Shown here: piece by piece, positions 34,917 to 42,873 of the stretch
How positions within the stretch are numbered: position 1 is the first letter of the stretch
How the letters are laid out: each line of letters begins with the position of its first letter
Assembly: GCA_964467615.1 (NCBI GenBank)
Contig: CAYXRK010000016.1
Location: 1-44,083 of the forward strand
DNA length: 44,083 nt
Direction: 5' to 3'
From: CAYXRK01 sp964467615
GTDB taxonomy: Bacteria > Hydrogenedentota > Hydrogenedentia > Hydrogenedentales > GCA-2746185
Made by a program: the position numbers and the translations under genes
The notes under the pieces: generated by a model
What the model saw: only the letters and a program-made list of their open reading frames with translations
The model's database searches: none
Told to the model about the DNA's origin: nothing

Positions 34917-36329
34917 TCAGACGAACGCTTCTCGTATCTTTTGGTAGATGCCGCCGAACGCACCGTTGCTCATGCAGAGCACAACGTCTCCCGGGCGCGC
35001 GTTGTCGCGGAGCCAACGAACGATTTCAGCAACGTCGTCGGTGTACGCGGCGTGTGGCCCGATCTGCCGCGCGAGTGCGCCGCGATCGAGGCGTTCGGAC
35101 TCCTGGATTTTCTCGGCTCGGTGGATAGGACCGAACCAGACGTGGTCCGCGCCGCGAAACGCCTCCGCGATGTCGTTTTGAAAATGGTTCGTCACCGTTG
35201 TGTTGGAACGGGGTTCGAAGCAGGCGATGAGCCGATGGCCTGCGTATTTGGCCAGAGCGCCGGTGACAGTCTCTCGGATGGCTGTCGGGTGGTGGGCGAA
35301 ATCGTCGATGAAGACCACGCCGTTCCATTCGTGGAACACGTCCATGCGCCGCTTTACGCCTTGAAATCGAGGCAACGCGGCGATCGCTTTTTGCGTGTCG
35401 GCCCCGGCGAGACGCGCGGCGATGATCGCGGCCGCGGCGTTGACCGCGTTGTATTCGCCGGCAAGCGTGATCGTGCAGGGGCCGAGGGATTCGCCGCGAT
35501 AGCGAAGCACGTAGGTCGTGCCGGTGGCCGCGTTCGACGTGATCTCGATGCGGTAGTCCGCGTCCTCACCGCGGCCGTACGTATGCACCTGGCAAGGGGC
35601 ATGTTCGCGCAGGGCGGCGGCGCGGGGGAAGTCCGTGCAGAGGAGGAGATGACCGGACGCGGGAATCTGCCGCAACATGAGCCGGAACGCGCGTTCGATG
35701 TCTTCGATCGTGGGATAGATGTCGCCGTGATCGAATTCGAGCGAGGTCACGACCGCGATTTCAGGTAGGTAGTGAAAAAACTTCGCGCGCTTGTCGAAGA
35801 ACGCGGTGTCGTATTCATCGCCTTCGATGACGAATGGCGCGCCGGGCGCGCCGAGCCGGGCGGAATGTGGGAAGTCCTTAACGTCGCCGCCAATCAGATA
35901 TCCTGGCGCGGCGCCGGCGGCATCGAGCACGAACGCGGTGAGGGCGGTCGTCGTGGTTTTGCCGTGCGTGCCCGTGATGACGATGGGGCGGCGCGCGCGG
36001 AGTACGGCGTCCTTGAGCCACTCGGGCAAACTCACGTAGTGAAGCCGCCGCTCGAGCACGGCCTCGACTTCCGGGTTGCCGCGCGAAAGAGCGTTTCCGA
36101 TGACGACCAGATCCGGTCCCCAATCGAGATTCGACGCGGCGTAGGATTGCGCAATGGGCACGCCGAGCGCGGCGGCCATCTCCGATGCCGGGGGATAGAG
36201 CGGGCCGTCGCTGCCGCGCAACTCCCACCCGGCCTCGACCGCAAGCCGCGCCCCGGCGACCATGCCCGTGCCGCCGATTCCGATGAAATGGACTTTCGGG
36301 CGGCCCTGAATCGATGAGGTGGCGAACAC
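34917..36329 (-). CDS. mpl: UDP-N-acetylmuramate:tripeptide ligase Mpl
   Basis: A 470-residue Mur-ligase family enzyme that reattaches recycled L-Ala-gamma-D-Glu-meso-DAP to UDP-MurNAc. The N-terminal Rossmann motif is FIGIGGTGMV, the ATP site ITGTHGKTTT (about 118-127), and the Mpl-type EGDEYDTAFFDKRAKF block (about 168-184) separates it from MurC. Later segments include EFDHGDIYP, GEYNAVNAAAAI and DDFAHHPTAI. It begins with GTG at 36329. A small frameshifted reading frame ends 18 bases upstream. It implies peptidoglycan with meso-DAP and wall recycling. Confidence 0.94.
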   Translation of the reverse strand: MFATSSIQGRPKVHFIGIGGTGMVAGARLAVEAGWELRGSDGPLYPPASEMAAALGVPIAQSYAASNLDWGPDLVVIGNALSRGNPEVEAVLERRLHYVSLPEWLKDAVLRARRPIVITGTHGKTTTTALTAFVLDAAGAAPGYLIGGDVKDFPHSARLGAPGAPFVIEGDEYDTAFFDKRAKFFHYLPEIAVVTSLEFDHGDIYPTIEDIERAFRLMLRQIPASGHLLLCTDFPRAAALREHAPCQVHTYGRGEDADYRIEITSNAATGTTYVLRYRGESLGPCTITLAGEYNAVNAAAAIIAARLAGADTQKAIAALPRFQGVKRRMDVFHEWNGVVFIDDFAHHPTAIRETVTGALAKYAGHRLIACFEPRSNTTVTNHFQNDIAEAFRGADHVWFGPIHRAEKIQESERLDRGALARQIGPHAAYTDDVAEIVRWLRDNARPGDVVLCMSNGAFGGIYQKIREAFV

Positions 36330-36346
36330 GTCTCGCGGTCGTCCGA

Positions 36347-36521
36347 TTAGGTGGGTTGCAATGCGGAACGTTTATCCGCGAGTTCGCGGATCAGTTCTTC
36401 GTACGCGCGCTTATTGTTCGGGCGGACTACGTCGCGGCCGATTGTGTCCCAGCGCCCAAGGTAGGCTACCGCGCGCGCGCGGCGGACTTCAACGCGGCGC
36501 GGGGTGACGAAGCGTTGTCAC
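36347..36521 (-). pseudogene. Small reading frame with apparent single-base frameshift upstream of mpl
   Basis: The frame ending at the TAA (36349-36347) is open for 56 codons and reads like a real protein: AVAYLGRWDTIGRDVV, then KRAYEELIRELADKRS, an amphipathic helix. It has no ATG, GTG or TTG start before its upstream TGA (36520-36518). A GTG at 36521 in the neighbouring frame would continue into it if one base were removed from the CCCC run near 36507. Either the gene is broken or the assembly has an extra C. Its function is unknown; the position suggests co-transcription with mpl. Confidence 0.45.
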
Positions 36522-36617
36522 TGGCGCTCGGAGTCGCTTAATCCAGTGAAAAAGCGTAAGATTTGAACGGGGCTATAGTTTGTTCGTAACGGTTTTTTTC
36601 AAATTGGAGTGAGGACT

Positions 36618-37949
36618 ATGAGAACCCATATTTCGTCGACGCTTGGTTTGGCGATCGCCGTCGTGCTTTCACTGCCTGCGAGCGGTGGGCCGGTTACGTT
36701 CGCGAAGGATGTCGCGCCGATATTTTTCGACAAGTGCATTGGGTGCCATCGCCCCGGCGAGATTGCGCCTTTCTCGTTGTTGGATTACGAAAGCGCGCGG
36801 CCTTGGGCGAAGTCGATTCAGCAAAGGATCGTCGCCAAGACGATGCCGCCTTGGCACGCTGACTCGCACAAGACGGCGTTTCGGAACGATCGCAGCCTAA
36901 CGGATGGCGAAATCAAGACCGTCACCGCGTGGGTGGACCAAGGCGCGAAGCTTGGGGATGCGACGGACTTGCCGCAACAGCCCGCGTTTAACGATACCTG
37001 GGCCATGGGCGAGCCGGATTTTATCTTCCACGCGACCCGAGACTTTCCGGTGCCGGCGAACTCGGGCAACATCGATTATCAGAGCATTCATTTCGACCCG
37101 GTGGTCGATGAGGACCTGTACATCGTGGAATGGGAAATCCGTCCTACAGCGCGCGCATCGGTGCATCACGCGAACCTTGTTCGAGCGCCGGTCGATTTGC
37201 CCCGCGTCGGGATCGGCGAGGCCGTGCAAAAGGGCGGCGACTACCTCGGCAGCTACTTGCCGGGCGCGCGTCCCTTTGGCTACCCGGCGGGGACGGCGCT
37301 TCGCATTCCCAAGGGGAGCCGCATTCAAATTCAATCGCACTACATCGCGCTTGACCACGACATCACGGACCACATGATGTTCGGCGTGAAGTTCGCGCAA
37401 GGCCGCGTCGATAAGATTGTCCGAACCTGCGGTACGGATGACAGCGACATTCGCATCGCCCCTGGTGACGCCAACTACCGCAAGGCGGCGACCATCGAGT
37501 TACTGTATCCGGTGACGATTCTCTCGAGCGGCGCGCACATGCATCTTCGCGGCGCCGAGTATAACTGCCGCGTCATTTTGCCGGGTGGCGAAGAGAGACT
37601 AATCGCGGACGTCCCGCGCTACGATTTCAATTGGCAGGTCAACTACGAACTCGCGAATCCGGTCGAGGTACCCGCGGGCACCAAGTATCGCGTCGAGGCA
37701 AGGTGGGACAATTCGGACAAGAACCCGAACAATCCCGACCCCTCGGCGGAAGTCACCTACGGCCCGTGGACGGAAAACGAGATGCTTACGACGTGGTCGC
37801 ACATCGTGTTGACCAACGAGACGCTTGGGCTTAAGGTCGAGAACGGGAAGGTCGTCGGCAAGTTTGATGACGCAGTGGACTCGGAGCACCCGCCGATTTT
37901 GCAGACCCTTCCCGAGACCATGCAGCCGGACAGCAAATCGACGGATTGA
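36618..37949 (+). CDS. Exported cytochrome c / copper type II monooxygenase-like protein
   Basis: A 443-residue exported protein. After the signal peptide a small haem c domain has CIGCH (Cys40, Cys43, His44) and TMPPWHAD, where the Met is the likely axial ligand. The second domain looks like a PHM/DBM-type copper monooxygenase: VHH (His183-184), SHY (His241), HMH (His307, His309) and NEM (Met389) match the order of both copper sites. The ATG at 36618 has GGAG eight bases upstream; an earlier GTG overlaps that site. Such fusions are common in Acidobacteria and Planctomycetes. A redox enzyme at the cell surface is inferred; the substrate is unknown. Confidence 0.82.
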   Translation: MRTHISSTLGLAIAVVLSLPASGGPVTFAKDVAPIFFDKCIGCHRPGEIAPFSLLDYESARPWAKSIQQRIVAKTMPPWHADSHKTAFRNDRSLTDGEIKTVTAWVDQGAKLGDATDLPQQPAFNDTWAMGEPDFIFHATRDFPVPANSGNIDYQSIHFDPVVDEDLYIVEWEIRPTARASVHHANLVRAPVDLPRVGIGEAVQKGGDYLGSYLPGARPFGYPAGTALRIPKGSRIQIQSHYIALDHDITDHMMFGVKFAQGRVDKIVRTCGTDDSDIRIAPGDANYRKAATIELLYPVTILSSGAHMHLRGAEYNCRVILPGGEERLIADVPRYDFNWQVNYELANPVEVPAGTKYRVEARWDNSDKNPNNPDPSAEVTYGPWTENEMLTTWSHIVLTNETLGLKVENGKVVGKFDDAVDSEHPPILQTLPETMQPDSKSTD

Positions 37950-37960
37950 TTTCGCCGAGG

Positions 37961-38689
37961 TCAGCCCCTTAGCAGGAACTCGACCGTCGAGACGACGCGC
38001 ACTTTTTTGTGGTACTCGCTGTCCTCGCTGACGCCCGGGGTTTGGTTGCGCGGCAAGATTTCGAAGACGCCCTGGTTCGCGCGGCGAATCGCGCCGAGCG
38101 TGCTGCCGGAATCGGCGGCGAATTGCTCGGCGGCCTCGCGAGCGCGCTTGGTGGCCTCGGCGATCATTTCGGGTTTGATTTCGTTGAGGCCGGTGTAGAG
38201 ATACGTAGGCCCCCAATACGGACCCATCGGTGTCGATAGGACGACGCCGAGGGCGACCAACTCGCCGATTTGCTCGCTCGTTTTCTTTATCGCGATCGGA
38301 TCGCTGCTGTGGACGACGATGGTCGCTTTGAGGACGAAGCGGCTCTCGATCGGGCCGGACATGTATGCGTCGGCCAGCTTGTCGTTGACCTCGATGCCCT
38401 GTAATTCCGTGGCCGCTAAATCGACGCCGTGGCCTTGGAGAAACGTCATGACCTTGGCGCGGTTGTCCTCGAGCGCTCGCTGGGCGACGGCGAGGTCGTC
38501 GTCCGTCGCGGCGAATCCGATGTACCAAATGGCAAGATCCGCGTCCACCTCGCGCTCGGAAATGCCTTTGACCGTAACGATGCGTTCCGAAACGCGGCCT
38601 TGCTTGAAGCCTTCGCCCGCGAAGAATCCTCCCGCGGCGAAACCGAGACCGACGAGCAAGCCCGCGAGAAGTTTTAAGGACCCGTCCAT
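37961..38689 (-). CDS. SIMPL (DUF541) domain protein
   Basis: A 242-residue exported or anchored protein. A hydrophobic N-terminus (LLAGLLVGLGFAAGGFFAG) precedes a SIMPL domain of the YggE type: VTVKGISEREVDADLAIWYIGF, a middle NDKLADAYMSG, the ATKRAREAAEQFAADSGSTLGAI helix and a final strand VRVVSTVEFLLRG. Its role is unclear; YggE relatives are linked to oxidative stress. ATG at 38689 has GAGG eight bases upstream. Converges with the cytochrome/copper gene, stops 11 bases apart. Confidence 0.88.
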   Translation of the reverse strand: MDGSLKLLAGLLVGLGFAAGGFFAGEGFKQGRVSERIVTVKGISEREVDADLAIWYIGFAATDDDLAVAQRALEDNRAKVMTFLQGHGVDLAATELQGIEVNDKLADAYMSGPIESRFVLKATIVVHSSDPIAIKKTSEQIGELVALGVVLSTPMGPYWGPTYLYTGLNEIKPEMIAEATKRAREAAEQFAADSGSTLGAIRRANQGVFEILPRNQTPGVSEDSEYHKKVRVVSTVEFLLRG

Positions 38690-38812
38690 GAAGCTGCCTC
38701 TGTCTAGGATTATATCAATACCTTCGCGTTCGCGGGCCACTCGGCGGGTTCTGGCAAATGGTCAACGCGGGCGGCTCGGTGGCATAATCCGCCGCTTGGC
38801 AAGGGAGTGCCG

Positions 38813-39778
38813 ATGAGCAGAGCGTTGATTACGGGGGGGGCCGGGTTCCTAGGTTCGCATTTTTGCGACAGGCTTCTGGCCGAAGGCATCGATCTTGTCA
38901 TCGCAGACAATCTAGTCACGGGGCGGCGCGCCAACGTGGCGCATCTGGCGCGCGACCGGCGGTTCGAGTTTATGGAGCAGGACGTCAGCGAACCGTTTGA
39001 CGTAGCGGGTCCGCTGGACTACGTGCTTCATCTCGCATCGCCGGCCAGTCCGCCGGATTTCAAGCGCATTCCGTTCGAGACGCTTCGCGCGGGTTCGTAC
39101 GCGACGCACAACGCGCTCGAGATCGCGCGCAAAAAGGGTGCGCGTTTTTTCCTGGCGAGCACTTCGGAAGTGTACGGCGATCCCCCCGCGGCGCATCACC
39201 CGCAGCGCGAGGACTACTGGGGCAACGTGAACCCCATCGGCGAACGCAGCGTATATGACGAGGCCAAACGCTACGCCGAAGCGGTGACGATGGCGTACCG
39301 GCGGGAATTTGGCACCGAGACCCGTATCGTCCGTATCTTCAATACCTACGGCCCGCGCATGGACCCCGACGACGGCCGCGTGGTCACGAACTTTGTCCGC
39401 CAAGCGCTACGAGGCGAACCGCTCACGCTGTACGGAGACGGCTTGCAGACGCGCAGTTTTTGTTACGTCTCGGATAACATCGACGGGCTGTATCGCCTCT
39501 TGATGTCAGATGAAACGTTGCCGGTGAATATCGGCAATCCGATCGAATGGACCGTGCGCGAGTTGGCCGAGAAGGTCGTCGAATTGACTGGGTCTTCGAG
39601 CGAGTTAATTACGGTCGAGATACCGTTCGTCGACGATCCGAAACAGCGGCGGCCCGATATCTCGAAAGCGAAACGCGTCTTGGGCTGGGCGCCGAAGGTG
39701 TCCGTGGAAGATGGGCTTCGGAAGACGATCGAGCATATGCGCGCGGAATTTGGCGCGGGCGGGGAATCGCGCGGCTAG
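38813..39778 (+). CDS. UDP-glucuronate decarboxylase-like NAD-dependent epimerase
   Basis: A 321-residue extended short-chain dehydrogenase. NAD motif GGAGFLGSH (about 8-16), STSEVYGDP, and the catalytic YDEAK. The stretch HPQREDYWGNVNPIGERS is characteristic of UDP-xylose synthases, which convert UDP-glucuronate to UDP-xylose for polysaccharide building. RTYGPRM-like NTYGPRM and TRSFCYVSDNIDG complete the family pattern. The ATG at 38813 has AAGGGAG five bases upstream. Ends tail to tail with a 4-base overlap on the coiled-coil gene. Confidence 0.9.
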   Translation: MSRALITGGAGFLGSHFCDRLLAEGIDLVIADNLVTGRRANVAHLARDRRFEFMEQDVSEPFDVAGPLDYVLHLASPASPPDFKRIPFETLRAGSYATHNALEIARKKGARFFLASTSEVYGDPPAAHHPQREDYWGNVNPIGERSVYDEAKRYAEAVTMAYRREFGTETRIVRIFNTYGPRMDPDDGRVVTNFVRQALRGEPLTLYGDGLQTRSFCYVSDNIDGLYRLLMSDETLPVNIGNPIEWTVRELAEKVVELTGSSSELITVEIPFVDDPKQRRPDISKAKRVLGWAPKVSVEDGLRKTIEHMRAEFGAGGESRG

Positions 39779-40323
39779 AACGCCTGCTTGCCGCGTTCCT
39801 TGTCGCGGACTACGCGCCGGAATCGGAGCTTGATCGCGGGGTCGTAGGACGGGTCGCCGCTGGTGCGCCATTTGTCTACCAGGGTCGCGATTTTTCCGTC
39901 GTTTGCCGGGTTGTAGTTCGTCAACAGGTACTCGAGCTCGGCGCGAATGCGATTGTGCGCAGCATCGCTCGCGCCTGCCTTTTGGCGCTCCATCAGGCGT
40001 TTGCGTTCCTTCTCGATGTTCTCCAGACGGCGCTCGTACGCTTCCGAAGCATTCCGCGGATCTTCTTCGGTGTCGGCCATGATCGCGCGCGGTCCTTCAC
40101 GCTCTAGGCGCTCCTCTTCCTTCTTGAGGTCGCCAAGTTGGACGTCTATCGACTCGTAGCGCCGCTGCAATTTAGCCCGCTCGTCGGGGCCTGTAGACGC
40201 TGCGAACTTCTCGGCAACGCGTTTTGCCTCGGCGAGAAGGGCGTTGCGCCGCGCCGTGATCGGGTCCTCGATTTTCTGCTTGGCTTCGCCCACGAGGGCT
40301 GCCCGCAATTGGTCTTCGTTCAT
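39775..40323 (-). CDS. Coiled-coil protein of unknown function
   Basis: A 182-residue highly charged protein with long helical, coiled-coil-like segments (about 15-125: AKRVAEKFAAS, LKKEEERLERE, YERRLENIEKERKRLMER). No signal peptide, no known domain. The C-terminal part (DPSYDPAIKLRFRRVVRD) may be globular. The frame is open upstream to 40413, but the ATG at 40323 gives the sensible N-terminus. No neighbour suggests a job. Confidence 0.65.
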   Translation of the reverse strand: MNEDQLRAALVGEAKQKIEDPITARRNALLAEAKRVAEKFAASTGPDERAKLQRRYESIDVQLGDLKKEEERLEREGPRAIMADTEEDPRNASEAYERRLENIEKERKRLMERQKAGASDAAHNRIRAELEYLLTNYNPANDGKIATLVDKWRTSGDPSYDPAIKLRFRRVVRDKERGKQAF

Positions 40324-40500
40324 GGCGTCGACACCCGTGTGGCGATTTGAACCATCCGTTTCACGCTCGGAATCATACGCGATTCGCAGTCGGCCCGCGC
40401 AATTCGGGCGCAAAAGTAGTCTGACGAGATCGGGAAATCGAAGTACAGCACGAAGTAGGATGTGTTAGAGTTTCGACTCTGTCCACGGGAGGCATTTTCG

Positions 40501-41799
40501 ATGCGAGGCACAAACCGATACTTAGTGGTCGTTGCGCTTCTTGCCGCGCTTCAGGGCGCCATCGCCCACGCGGCGGACGATCCGAAGGGCCGGCGGCTGA
40601 CGATCCGCAAGGATGGCGAACTGTATCGTGGAACGGATCCTGCCCGAGTGCGAGCGATCGAAACCCAGCAACTGTTTCGGCCCGGCGCGACGGAAGAGGA
40701 CATGGTGAAAACGTACATCGCCATTTCCGACGTCGGCGCGACAGGCATCTGGTTCGATCTCACCGGCGTCAGCGCCGACGGTTCGTTCATCGATCCGGTA
40801 GTGGTGCAGCACATCGCGGCGATGAAGGACGGAGCGATGTACCGATATATCGCGCCGATTATGCGGCTTTTCGGACCGGATGCGCCGAAGGACAAGGACT
40901 ATCGCGTGAAAGTCGCGCAGGCGGTCGCGAATGCGTTCAAGGGCCAATTCGGGATGGTGTACTGGGTGGAAGGCCCCGGGACGGACGAAGTCACCAAGAC
41001 GATTCATGATGGCGATTCACGATTGCTCGTGGCGGCGCCAATGGGCGGCGACATTGACGTCGTTTCCGCTGCGGACGAGGCGAAGAAGGGACGGCCAACC
41101 TTGGTGATCGGCGCGATTCCGGACGAAGCGGCACTGCACTGTTTGATGCCAGCCGGTGACGCGACCTACCGGGCCTTCGAAACCGCCAATACCGACATGA
41201 AGGAGTTAAACGCGCCCGCGCCAAACACGAGCGGCCTTGCCCAGTCTGAAGTTGCCGATGGCTTCGTCAGTCTGTTCAATGGCCGCGATCTCGATCAATG
41301 GGTCATCACGGGCCGGGACCAATCCGGCTGGGCCATCGAGGGCGGCGAGCTTCGTTGGCAACACCGGGGCGGCGGGGTGGTGCGCAGCGTGCGGCGCTAC
41401 GACGATTTCGTCCTTAAATTCGAATACAGATTGTTCGTTGAGGGCGCGAACAGCGGCGTGTTCATTCACGCGCCGAGGGCGAACCGACAATCGAAAATGG
41501 GCTTCGAGTTCCAGACCATGGGCGATGCGGGCAAGGTCCCCGACGACGAAACGACGGGCGCGATTTACGTTGTTGTCCCGCCGCTTGTGAACGCATCGAG
41601 GCCCGTCGGCGAATGGAACCAAGTCGAGCTACGGCTCGAAGGGCCGAAGTACCACGCGGAGCTGAACGGCCAGGTCGTTCAGGACATCAATTTCGACGAT
41701 AATCCGGAATTGAAATACCGGTTGCGCCGGGGGTTTATCGGCTTGCAGGACCACTCGAACGAAGTCGCGTTCCGAAACATCCGCATCAAGGAACTGTAG
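40501..41799 (+). CDS. Exported DUF1080 (3-keto-disaccharide hydrolase-like) protein
   Basis: A 432-residue exported protein. Signal peptide to about AIAHAAD. Residues about 35-225 form a domain I do not recognise. The C-terminal about 250-432 is DUF1080, a concanavalin-like jelly roll: FVSLFNGRDLDQWVI, GELRW, FVLKFEYRLFVEGANSGVFIHA, GEWNQVELRLEG and FIGLQDHSNEVAFRNIRIKEL. DUF1080 proteins cleave 3-keto-glycosides or bind glycans in Planctomycetes/Bacteroidetes-type sugar breakdown. GGGAGG lies about nine bases before the ATG. The usual partner, a Gfo/Idh oxidoreductase, is in the window but far away. Confidence 0.87.
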   Translation: MRGTNRYLVVVALLAALQGAIAHAADDPKGRRLTIRKDGELYRGTDPARVRAIETQQLFRPGATEEDMVKTYIAISDVGATGIWFDLTGVSADGSFIDPVVVQHIAAMKDGAMYRYIAPIMRLFGPDAPKDKDYRVKVAQAVANAFKGQFGMVYWVEGPGTDEVTKTIHDGDSRLLVAAPMGGDIDVVSAADEAKKGRPTLVIGAIPDEAALHCLMPAGDATYRAFETANTDMKELNAPAPNTSGLAQSEVADGFVSLFNGRDLDQWVITGRDQSGWAIEGGELRWQHRGGGVVRSVRRYDDFVLKFEYRLFVEGANSGVFIHAPRANRQSKMGFEFQTMGDAGKVPDDETTGAIYVVVPPLVNASRPVGEWNQVELRLEGPKYHAELNGQVVQDINFDDNPELKYRLRRGFIGLQDHSNEVAFRNIRIKEL

Positions 41800-41829
41800 A
41801 GGGCCCTCTTTCCCGTTACAGGCAAATCT

Positions 41830-42066
41830 ATGACAAGACATTTCACAGCGAGCGTTTGGCGGGAGGGCGATTGGTACGTCTCGCAGTGTCGCGAAGTCGA
41901 CGTGGCGAGCCAGGGCCGGACTGAGGAAGAGGCCGTAGTGAATTTGGAGGACGCGCTTGCGTTGCACTTCACTCCGCCAGTGGCGAGTGGCACGCAATTG
42001 CAGCAGCGATCTGACGGATGGAATTCAAACGAATGTATCCGTGTTACCGCAAGCACAACTTGCTGA
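41830..42066 (+). CDS. Orphan HicB-like antitoxin-family protein
   Basis: A 78-residue protein. The first 45 residues match the HicB/UPF0150 fold: FTASVWREGDWYVSQCREVDVASQGRTEEEAVVNLEDAL. The expected final strand after FTPPVAS is replaced by a low-similarity polar tail, suggesting 3' decay or a changed end. No HicA toxin gene is adjacent. It lies 30 bases after the DUF1080 stop and 48 before the methyltransferase start. It may be a remnant or a stand-alone regulator. Confidence 0.65.
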   Translation: MTRHFTASVWREGDWYVSQCREVDVASQGRTEEEAVVNLEDALALHFTPPVASGTQLQQRSDGWNSNECIRVTASTTC

Positions 42067-42114
42067 AATCACGCGGAGCAGGACTGAGCGCCTCGGCCTG
42101 CCGATAGTGGTCGT

Positions 42115-42873
42115 ATGTCCCCAAAACCCAAACTGACGCTTCAGACGACGACGCTGTGGGACTACCCTTCGCAGCACTACGGCGAGACGACGCAGGGCGA
42201 TCCGAACTACAAAGGCGCGACGCCCTCGTATGTGATTTGGAACTTGATCGAGCGCTACACGCGCGAGGGCGATGTCGTCGTCGACCCGATGTGCGGAAGT
42301 GGTACTACCCTGGACGTGGCAAAGAACCTCGGCCGGCGGGCTTGGGGGTTTGACCTCGCGCCGTATCGCGAAGACATCGAGCGGGCCGACGCGCGGGCTC
42401 TGCCGCTCGAGGACGCGAGCGCGGACTTCGTGTTCATCGATCCTCCATACTCGACACATCTCAAATATTCGGACGATCCGGACTGCATCGGGCGTCTGCC
42501 TGCGCACACGTTCGATTACTACTCGGCGATGGATCTGGTTTTCGCGGAGATAGACCGCGTGCTCAAACCGGGACGTTTCATGGCGCTGTACGTGTCGGAT
42601 TCGCGACACAACAAGCAGGCGTTCAGCCCGATCGGGTTTCGATTGTTCTCAATGCTGGAGCAGCGATTCACGCCGGTGGACATCATCGCCGTGGTGCGGC
42701 GAAATCGCACGCTCAAGCGCGGGCGCTTTCACACCGAGGCGGAGAAGGGAAACTTCTTTCTGCGCGGCTTCAATTATCTCATTATCATGAAAAAAGATGC
42801 CGCACCTGCCGCAGCGGCGCAGCCTTCACGCCGGGCCAAACGAGTGCGCCGCAAGCCATCGCGAACAAAGTGA
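42115..42873 (+). CDS. Solitary N4/N6-type DNA methyltransferase
   Basis: A 252-residue SAM-dependent enzyme. Motif I is VVDPMCGSGTTLD (about 56-67), followed by FDLAP and the catalytic DPPYS (109-113) that marks amino-group methylation of adenine or cytosine. A motif X-like N-terminus (LWDYPSQHYG) precedes motif I. The C-terminal tail is very basic (RRAKRVRRKPSRTK). No restriction gene is adjacent, so it is probably an orphan methylase; the target sequence is unknown. An RNA substrate cannot be excluded. The last 48 bases overlap the convergent hydrolase gene. Confidence 0.83.
   Translation: MSPKPKLTLQTTTLWDYPSQHYGETTQGDPNYKGATPSYVIWNLIERYTREGDVVVDPMCGSGTTLDVAKNLGRRAWGFDLAPYREDIERADARALPLEDASADFVFIDPPYSTHLKYSDDPDCIGRLPAHTFDYYSAMDLVFAEIDRVLKPGRFMALYVSDSRHNKQAFSPIGFRLFSMLEQRFTPVDIIAVVRRNRTLKRGRFHTEAEKGNFFLRGFNYLIIMKKDAAPAAAAQPSRRAKRVRRKPSRTK

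Noticed and set aside
36314..36541. 75-codon plus-strand frame upstream of the cytochrome/copper gene
   Set aside because: The opposite strand here reads as a more protein-like sequence, so this frame is likely its shadow.
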